Assembly (NCBI GenBank): GCA_036269915.1
Contig: DATBDM010000213.1
Coordinates: forward strand, 1-6,767
DNA length: 6,767 bases
Direction of reading: 5' to 3'
Source: DATBDM01 sp036269915
Lineage (GTDB): Bacteria > Actinomycetota > Thermoleophilia > Solirubrobacterales > Solirubrobacteraceae
Under the pieces are notes generated by a model. That model saw only the letters and a list, made by a program, of their open reading frames with translations. It was not told where the DNA came from and did no database searches. Shown one piece after another: positions 1 to 4,528 of this stretch; within the stretch, counting starts at the first letter, position 1, and every line of letters starts with the position of its first letter. A program made the translations under genes and the position numbers.

Positions 1-114
1 CCTACCCAGCCGGGGTTGACGTTCGTTGGCGCCCGGCGAAAACGTCGGTCCGACCATGCCCCCGGCACCGCCGCCCGAGCCCTCACCGCCCTACCCAGCC
101 GCCGTTGACGTACG
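1..114. repeat. Two-copy 25-bp direct repeat in the left-end non-coding region
   Basis: A 25-bp unit at 1-25 recurs at 90-114 with 3 mismatches, an offset of 89 bp. The shared cores are CCTACCCAGCCG and GTTGACGT. The second copy starts 10 bp beyond the stop codon of the leftward metallopeptidase gene. Each copy contains TTGACG, which resembles a -35 box, but no convincing -10 follows at 16-18 bp in either copy. The first copy touches the window edge, so more units may lie outside. A weak dyad (GACGTT at 18-23 against AACGTC at 41-46) sits over the first copy. I see no supportable gene in bases 1-123. The function is unknown: a duplicated regulatory site, a dispersed intergenic repeat, or chance duplication. 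Confidence 0.55.
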
Positions 115-123
115 GAGCGACGC

Positions 124-1119
124 CTACTCGACCGGCCCGCCGCTACCCCGCTGGCGGGCGAGCCACTTCGCGAACTGGTCGCCCGCCTCGGCGATCGAGG
201 ATCCCGCTTGCGAGAAGGCGTCGCCGATGCGCTCGGAGTAGTGCGCCTGGGCGGCGTCGGCTTCGGCGCGCAGCGGCGGCTCCTCGCCCTTGCGCAGGTA
301 CTCGCCGCCGATGATGCGGTCATACTCGCCCTGGCGGACCCAGTCGAGCAGCATCCGCACCCGCCGGACGGGCAGCGGATGGGTCACGTTCATGTCCTGG
401 AGCAGCTTGGTGATGCGCTCGAGGCCCTTGCCGCCGATGTCGTAGTCCATCGCCTGGGCGATGAACGCGTCGAGGTTCAGGTCGGCCGCCGCCTCGCCAC
501 CGGTCAGGATCATCAGCGCGCGGCAGACCGCGAGCGGGTCGCGGGTGACGATCGCTGCCGCGCGGTCGCAGGAGAGCTCGGCGCCGCGCGACCACTCGAG
601 CAGCGCGAGCCGGATCGCCATCAGCGGCAGTCCGGCGAGCGTGGGCAGGCCGGCGGTGCCGACGCGCAGCAGGATCAGCAGCGCGGTCTGGTAGAGGACG
701 TGGTCGGCGTGGATGTGCGCCGCCTCATGCGCGAGCACGGCGCGGCGGCCGTCCTCGTCGAGCAGCCGGACGAGCTCCGAGTTGAGGATCACCACCGGGC
801 GCTCGGTGCCGAACGTCGCTGCGTTGGCGAGCGGGAACTGCGTCAGGTAGAGGTCCGGCACCTGCTCGATGTCGAGCACGTTGAAGACCTGCCGGTGCAG
901 CACCCAGATGTGCGGGAGCTGCTCCTGCCCGAGCCGCACGGAGGCGCCGAGCGACGCCACGCGGAGCGCGCGCTCGTAGCCGAGCGCGATCAGCTTGCGG
1001 ACGACCTGGTCGAGGTACGGGACCTTCTGCAGCGCCGCGGTCGCCGCGCGGTCGGCCGGGTGCTGGTAGGCACGCGGCGAGATGCCGGGCAGCTTGTAGG
1101 CGTCCACGGGAAGCGACAT
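124..1119 (-). CDS. M48-family (Ste24/HtpX-like) zinc metallopeptidase
   Basis: This 331-residue protein is a predicted membrane-associated zinc endopeptidase. The gluzincin motif HEAAH lies at residues 131-135, with His131 and His135 as zinc ligands and Glu132 as the catalytic base. The third ligand is probably Glu181 in the AELSCD segment that characterises M48 enzymes. A hydrophobic stretch at about 142-175 lies between the two motifs, as in Ste24/HtpX relatives. A THPLP motif at 246-250 is also typical of the family. There is no signal peptide and no N-terminal membrane segment, so it is simpler than classical four-helix HtpX. The last 45 residues look like an amphipathic Ala/Gln/Glu-rich helix. 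It lies 33 bp downstream of the alpha/beta-hydrolase gene on the same strand and is probably co-transcribed with it. The ATG at 1119 has only a weak purine-rich upstream sequence. Such proteases usually act in membrane-protein quality control; the substrate here is unknown. Confidence 0.9.
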   Translation of the reverse strand: MSLPVDAYKLPGISPRAYQHPADRAATAALQKVPYLDQVVRKLIALGYERALRVASLGASVRLGQEQLPHIWVLHRQVFNVLDIEQVPDLYLTQFPLANAATFGTERPVVILNSELVRLLDEDGRRAVLAHEAAHIHADHVLYQTALLILLRVGTAGLPTLAGLPLMAIRLALLEWSRGAELSCDRAAAIVTRDPLAVCRALMILTGGEAAADLNLDAFIAQAMDYDIGGKGLERITKLLQDMNVTHPLPVRRVRMLLDWVRQGEYDRIIGGEYLRKGEEPPLRAEADAAQAHYSERIGDAFSQAGSSIAEAGDQFAKWLARQRGSGGPVE

Positions 1120-1152
1120 CCGCCGCAGATTACGGGAGCAACCTAAGCCGGA

Positions 1153-1977
1153 CTAAGCGGCGAGGGGTGTCTCGTGTGGCGCGCCGGCGGCGCCGGGGCG
1201 GGCGATCGCCAGCGCGCGGGCGACCTCCTCGTAGACGCCCGCGTTGAGGCCCATCCCGCAGTGCGACGAGCGGACCTCGACGAGCTCGGAGGCGTCGGGC
1301 GCGCAGCAGGCGCGCCAGTCGACGATGCCGTCCGAGCGCGAGTAGAGCGCGATCCAGTGGACGTCGTCGGGCAACGGCGCCTCGAGTGCGTCGCGGAAGC
1401 GCGTGCAGCAGTCGCCGCGCAGGCAGCGCAGGCTGAACAGGCCGGGCACGTGACCGGAGCCGAGCGCGCCGAGCAGCCCGATCTGCAGCAGCACGAGCGG
1501 ATGCACGCTCAGCTGCGATACGACGGGCGAGCCGAGCGTGACGATGTTCTCCACGAGGTCGGGCCGGCGGCCGGCGAGCGCGCGGGCGAAGATCCCGCCA
1601 CGGCTCTGGCCGATGATCGTCACCGGGCGGCCCTGGGCCTCGGCGAAGCCCTCCAGGCGGGCCTCCAGGCGCGCGCAGCTGGCCTCGGAGCAGCTGACGT
1701 TGGCGCGGATCCCGGCGCGGCGCGTCCGGTAGCCGTTGGCGCGCAGCCACTGCGTCATGGCAGCGAGGCTGCCGTCGCCGGCCATGAAGCCCGGGATCAG
1801 CAGCACCGGGCGCCCGTCGCCGGGCGGGACGCCCTCACCGTGCCAGATCGCGCTGCGGCGCAGGGCGGCGGCCTCGAGGCCCATCCGCGACTCCCGCCAC
1901 AGGGGCGGCAGGTGCGGCACCCCCGGCAGATGCGGGAGATGCGGGGGGTGCACCCGAGGGAGGGAGATCACGCCCAT
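1153..1977 (-). CDS. Cysteine-rich alpha/beta-hydrolase (esterase/lipase-like)
   Basis: This 274-residue protein has the features of a serine hydrolase of the alpha/beta-hydrolase fold. The nucleophile elbow GQSRG lies at 123-127 with Ser125. The likely acid is Asp216 in SRSDG, and the likely catalytic histidine is His239 in SSHC. The oxyanion segment LLIPGF lies at 59-64. These suggest hydrolysis of esters or lipids, but the substrate cannot be read from the sequence. It has eight cysteines (96, 101, 185, 190, 191, 224, 225, 240), unusual for a cytoplasmic actinobacterial enzyme, yet no signal peptide. Residues 10-25 are His/Pro/Leu-rich, with HLP three times. The ATG at 1977 is used here. 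An in-frame ATG at 1884 (Met32) has a better ribosome-binding site, GGGAG six bases upstream, and would remove the low-complexity segment. The gene is first of a leftward pair with the M48 peptidase and is divergent from the oxidoreductase. Confidence 0.85.
   Translation of the reverse strand: MGVISLPRVHPPHLPHLPGVPHLPPLWRESRMGLEAAALRRSAIWHGEGVPPGDGRPVLLIPGFMAGDGSLAAMTQWLRANGYRTRRAGIRANVSCSEASCARLEARLEGFAEAQGRPVTIIGQSRGGIFARALAGRRPDLVENIVTLGSPVVSQLSVHPLVLLQIGLLGALGSGHVPGLFSLRCLRGDCCTRFRDALEAPLPDDVHWIALYSRSDGIVDWRACCAPDASELVEVRSSHCGMGLNAGVYEEVARALAIARPGAAGAPHETPLAA
1891..1895 (-). promoter_or_regulatory. Possible ribosome-binding site for an internal hydrolase start
   Basis: On the minus strand GGGAG lies six bases before an in-frame ATG at 1884-1882 (Met32 of the long hydrolase model). 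The long model's own ATG at 1977 has no comparable sequence upstream. If this site is used, the product has 243 residues and begins just before the globular hydrolase domain. Confidence 0.35.
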
Positions 1978-2073
1978 GTTGACGCGGTGTTACCCGAAAT
2001 CCTCATTCGATGCACGGGCCATCGGTCCAGTTTCTCCGACGATGCGACGAACCCTCCGGATAGCATCGGCCCG
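1978..2073. promoter_or_regulatory. Divergent intergenic region between hydrolase and oxidoreductase genes
   Basis: These 96 bp separate the start codons of two divergent genes and must hold a promoter for at least the rightward pair. The region is less GC-rich than its flanks. For the rightward gene, TAGCAT at 2061-2066 fits the actinobacterial -10 pattern TAnnnT. It ends seven bases before the ATG at 2074, which would place transcription start at or next to the start codon, giving a leaderless mRNA. No Shine-Dalgarno sequence precedes that ATG, which agrees with this. A -35 element is poor; GAC within 2036-2041 is the nearest match. No clear leftward promoter was recognised. Confidence 0.35.
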
Positions 2074-3012
2074 ATGCGCGCCGCCACCATCAGCGACGGG
2101 TCGATCGCCGTCCGCGAGCACCCCGATCCGAAGCCCCAGTCGGGCGAGCTGCTCGTCCGCGTCCGCACCGCCGGGCTCAACGGCGCCGACATGCTCCAGC
2201 TCTACGGCGCCTACCCCGCTCCGCCCGGCTCCCCGCAGGACATCCCGGGGCTCGAGCTGGCCGGCGAGGTGGTCGAGACGGGCGACGGCGTCGAGCGCTT
2301 CGAGCCCGGCGATCGGGTGATGGCGGTGGTCGGCGGCGGCGGCCAGGCCGAGCTCGCCGTCGTGCACGAGCGGCTCGCGATCCCGATCCCCGACGAGCTC
2401 GACTGGGAGGCCGCGGGCGGCGTGCCCGAGGCCTTCACCGTCGCCCACGACGCGCTCTTCACGCAGGCCGGGCTGGCCTCGGGGGAGCGGCTGCTGGTCC
2501 ACGGCGGCGCCGGCGGCGTCGGCATGGCGGCCGTGCAGCTTGGGCAGATGGCCGGCGCCCGGGTCACCGCCACCGTCCGCGACGAGGCCTGCCGCGAGCG
2601 CATCGCCGCGCTCGAGATCAACGCGATCGATCCCGCGGAGTTCGTCGACGCGGGTCCCTTCGACGTGATCCTCGAGCTGGTCGGCGCGCCCAATTGGCCG
2701 GGCAACCTCGACGCGCTCGCCAACTGCGGGCGGATCTCGGTGATCGGCGTCGGCGCCGGCCCGCAGGTCGAGATCAGCCTGCACAAGCTGATGATCAAGC
2801 GCGGCGCCATCCACGCCTCCACGCTGCGCTCGCGCTCGCTCGAGGACAAGGCGTCCGCCGCTCGCCTCGTCGAGCAGCAGGTGCTGCCCGGCTTCGTCTC
2901 CGGCGACCTCGCCGTGTTCGTCGCCGAGACCTTCCCGCTCGATGACGTCGCCGCGGCCTACGAGCGCTTCCAGGCCGGTGCCAAGCTCGGCAAGATCGTG
3001 CTGGCCACGTGA
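2074..3012 (+). CDS. Zinc-independent MDR oxidoreductase (NAD(P)H:quinone oxidoreductase, PIG3-like)
   Basis: This 312-residue protein belongs to the medium-chain dehydrogenase/reductase superfamily. An N-terminal GroES-like domain (about 1-110) has the GLNGAD segment at 35-40, GLELAGEV at 59-66 and GDRVMA at 79-84. The Rossmann domain carries the nucleotide-binding glycine motif GGAGGVG at 144-150. GVPEAF at 116-121, just before the Rossmann domain, is typical of quinone oxidoreductases related to human PIG3. The Cys/His catalytic and structural zinc ligands of alcohol dehydrogenases are absent, so it is a zinc-free reductase, probably NADPH-dependent, acting on quinones or enones. The open frame extends upstream to 1174, but similarity to the family begins at the ATG at 2074 and the upstream part is antisense to the hydrolase. 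Its stop overlaps the DegV gene start (GTGA), indicating an operon. Confidence 0.9.
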   Translation: MRAATISDGSIAVREHPDPKPQSGELLVRVRTAGLNGADMLQLYGAYPAPPGSPQDIPGLELAGEVVETGDGVERFEPGDRVMAVVGGGGQAELAVVHERLAIPIPDELDWEAAGGVPEAFTVAHDALFTQAGLASGERLLVHGGAGGVGMAAVQLGQMAGARVTATVRDEACRERIAALEINAIDPAEFVDAGPFDVILELVGAPNWPGNLDALANCGRISVIGVGAGPQVEISLHKLMIKRGAIHASTLRSRSLEDKASAARLVEQQVLPGFVSGDLAVFVAETFPLDDVAAAYERFQAGAKLGKIVLAT

Positions 3013-3875
3013 CCGCGTCGCGTCGCGTCGCGGTCGTCACCGACAGCACGCCGTATCTCCCGCCCGATCTGCTCGAGCGCTTCGACGTGCGGCAGGTGTC
3101 CCTGTACGTCGGCTGGGACGGCGAGCTGCAGCGCGAGGACGCCTACGACGACCTCGACGCCTTCTACGCACGGCTGCGCGACTCGCCGGGCCTGCCGACG
3201 ACCTCGCAGCCCTCGGTCGGCGACTTCGTCGCGGTCTACGAGCCGCTGCTCGCCGCCGGGCACGACGTCGCGTCGATCCACATCGCCTCCGGCCTGTCGG
3301 GCACGTGCGAGAGCGCGCGCGAGGCGGCGCGCACTCTCGCCGAGGACGGGCACGAGGGCCGCATCGAGGTGCTCGACGCGCGCACCGGCGCCGGCGGACT
3401 TGGCTGCCTGGTGCTGGCCGCCGCCCGCGCGGCGACGGACGGCGCCGATCTCGACGCGACGCTCACCGCGGCCGCCGGGGCGCGCGACGGACTCGAGATG
3501 CTCTTCTGCCTCGACACGCTCGAGTACCTGCGTCGCGGCGGGCGGATCGGCGCCGCGCAGGCGCTGCTCGGATCAGCGCTGCAGATCAAGCCGCTGCTGA
3601 CCTTCGGCACCGAGATCGCGCCGGTCGGCCGCGTGCGCACGCGCAGGCGTGCCTTCGACCGGATGGCCGCCTACCTGGCGGAGCTGCATGCGAGCGGCGT
3701 GCGCGAGTGGATCGTGCAGCACGCGCAGTCGCACGAGGGCGCGGAGCGGCTCGTCGACCTCGGCCGCGAGGTCATCGGCTGCGATCCGCTGTTCTGCACC
3801 CAGGTCGGCCCGGTGCTCGGGGCGCACCTGGGCTCGGGCCTGCTGGTCGGCGGGCTCGTCCCGCCGCGCGACTAG
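3009..3875 (+). CDS. DegV family (FakB-like) fatty-acid-binding protein
   Basis: This 288-residue protein is full length for the DegV family, cytosolic proteins that bind a single fatty acid. In bacteria with the kinase partner FakA, they present the fatty acid for phosphorylation to acyl-phosphate. Family signatures are present in order: TDST at 11-14, PTTSQPS at 63-69, SGLSGT at 94-99, LEYLRRGGRIG at 171-181, and GPVLGAHLG at 267-275 near the C-terminus. The conserved Ser/Thr residues around 66, 97 and 99 match the carboxylate-binding region of the fold. The start is GTG at 3009, which overlaps the oxidoreductase stop by four bases, so translation is probably coupled; no strong ribosome-binding site is visible. 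No FakA/DAK2-domain gene lies in the window. The gene is convergent with the UDG-like gene and the two stop codons share CTAG at 3872-3875. Family assignment is firm; the bound lipid is not known. Confidence 0.93.
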   Translation: MTASRRVAVVTDSTPYLPPDLLERFDVRQVSLYVGWDGELQREDAYDDLDAFYARLRDSPGLPTTSQPSVGDFVAVYEPLLAAGHDVASIHIASGLSGTCESAREAARTLAEDGHEGRIEVLDARTGAGGLGCLVLAAARAATDGADLDATLTAAAGARDGLEMLFCLDTLEYLRRGGRIGAAQALLGSALQIKPLLTFGTEIAPVGRVRTRRRAFDRMAAYLAELHASGVREWIVQHAQSHEGAERLVDLGREVIGCDPLFCTQVGPVLGAHLGSGLLVGGLVPPRD

Positions 3876-3885
3876 TACGGCGGGA
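3859..3885. terminator. Possible bidirectional terminator over convergent stop codons
   Basis: TCCCGCCG at 3859-3866 and CGGCGGGA at 3878-3885 form a perfect 8-bp inverted repeat with an 11-base loop. The loop contains both stop codons of the convergent genes. A second short GC hairpin (GCGGG/CCCGC, 3849-3863) lies in the DegV 3' end. There is no T-tract on either side, so a classical intrinsic terminator is not shown. U-less hairpins have been proposed as terminators in actinobacteria. Confidence 0.35.
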
Positions 3886-4525
3886 AGTCCGCGTACCAGT
3901 CGCCGAGCGCGCGGAAGGCACGCCAGAAGTCGCGCTTGGCGCTCTCCTCGTCCAGCGCGTGGTCGATGTCGGGCGTGTAGAGCGCCTCGATCGACGGCGT
4001 CAGCGTCTGGATCTCGCCCGGCGCCATCTCGACCTCGCGGGCGAGCGGCAGCGCGAGCTCGTTGAGGCCGTCGAGCGCCTCCATGCCCATGACCACGACG
4101 ATCTTGGGCTGGACGATCGCGATCTCCTCGACCAGCCGCGCCTGGCACTCGGGGGCCGAGAGCGAGGTGTCGGCGACCGGGCACTTGATGCAGATCGTCC
4201 CGTAGACCGCCAGCGGGTCGATGTCCAGGCGCCGCAGCGACTTCATCACCGCGGCGCCGGATCGTCCATAGAAGGCGACGCCCTCCTCGATCTCCGAAGG
4301 CGTCGGCGCGTACTTGAGCAGGAACACGTCGGCCTGCGGGTGCCCGGAGCCCAGGACGGGCATCAGGTTGCCGCGCGGACAGCGGTCGCAGGCTTGTAGG
4401 TCGCGAGTGAAGTGGTTGAGCTCGCGGATGGCGCGCTCCAGGTACTTCTCGCGGATCTCGTCGTCGGTTGCGGGCATCCCGCCGACCGGTTTAGGCGTTT
4501 CGGGCTGTTCTCCTTGCCCTTGCAT
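3872..4525 (-). CDS. Uracil-DNA-glycosylase-superfamily Fe-S protein with altered catalytic motifs
   Basis: This 217-residue protein resembles family 4 uracil-DNA glycosylases in layout. Candidate ligands for a 4Fe-4S cluster are Cys46 and Cys49 (CDRC), Cys115 (KCP; Cys112 is adjacent) and Cys127. The segment AFYGRSG at 84-90 matches the family's PFVGRAG region, and KIVVVMGMEAL at 141-151 matches the core strand and following helix. The catalytic motifs are not canonical. The usual GEAPG loop reads KYAPT at 71-75, and the C-terminal HP motif that contacts the base is missing, its place being taken by about TPSIEAL at 176-182. Activity on uracil in DNA is therefore doubtful; it may have another substrate or a structural role. 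Residues 1-20 are a low-complexity lead. The ATG at 4525 lies three bases after the fusion gene stop, suggesting coupling; ATG at 4477 (Met17) is an alternative start. Confidence 0.75.
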   Translation of the reverse strand: MQGQGEQPETPKPVGGMPATDDEIREKYLERAIRELNHFTRDLQACDRCPRGNLMPVLGSGHPQADVFLLKYAPTPSEIEEGVAFYGRSGAAVMKSLRRLDIDPLAVYGTICIKCPVADTSLSAPECQARLVEEIAIVQPKIVVVMGMEALDGLNELALPLAREVEMAPGEIQTLTPSIEALYTPDIDHALDEESAKRDFWRAFRALGDWYADFPPY

Positions 4526-4528
4526 CCG

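Noticed and set aside
1..114. Possible CRISPR array
   Set aside because: There are only two units with an offset of 89 bp, the units have mismatches, and no cas gene is present.
208..1146. A 312-codon open frame on the + strand
   Set aside because: It lies opposite the M48 peptidase, which has HEAAH and the third ligand; the + frame has shadow-type composition and no motif.
1979..1984. TTGACG as a -35 box for the rightward genes
   Set aside because: No TAnnnT hexamer lies 16-18 bp downstream, and the site overlaps the hydrolase start; the TAGCAT near 2061 is a better candidate.
1174..2073. An N-terminal extension of the oxidoreductase by about 300 residues
   Set aside because: The extension is antisense to the hydrolase gene and low in complexity; family similarity starts exactly at the ATG at 2074.
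2942..4399. A 485-codon + strand open frame spanning the DegV and UDG-like genes
   Set aside because: It is Arg-rich throughout, has no motif, and is out of frame with DegV and antisense to the UDG-like gene.
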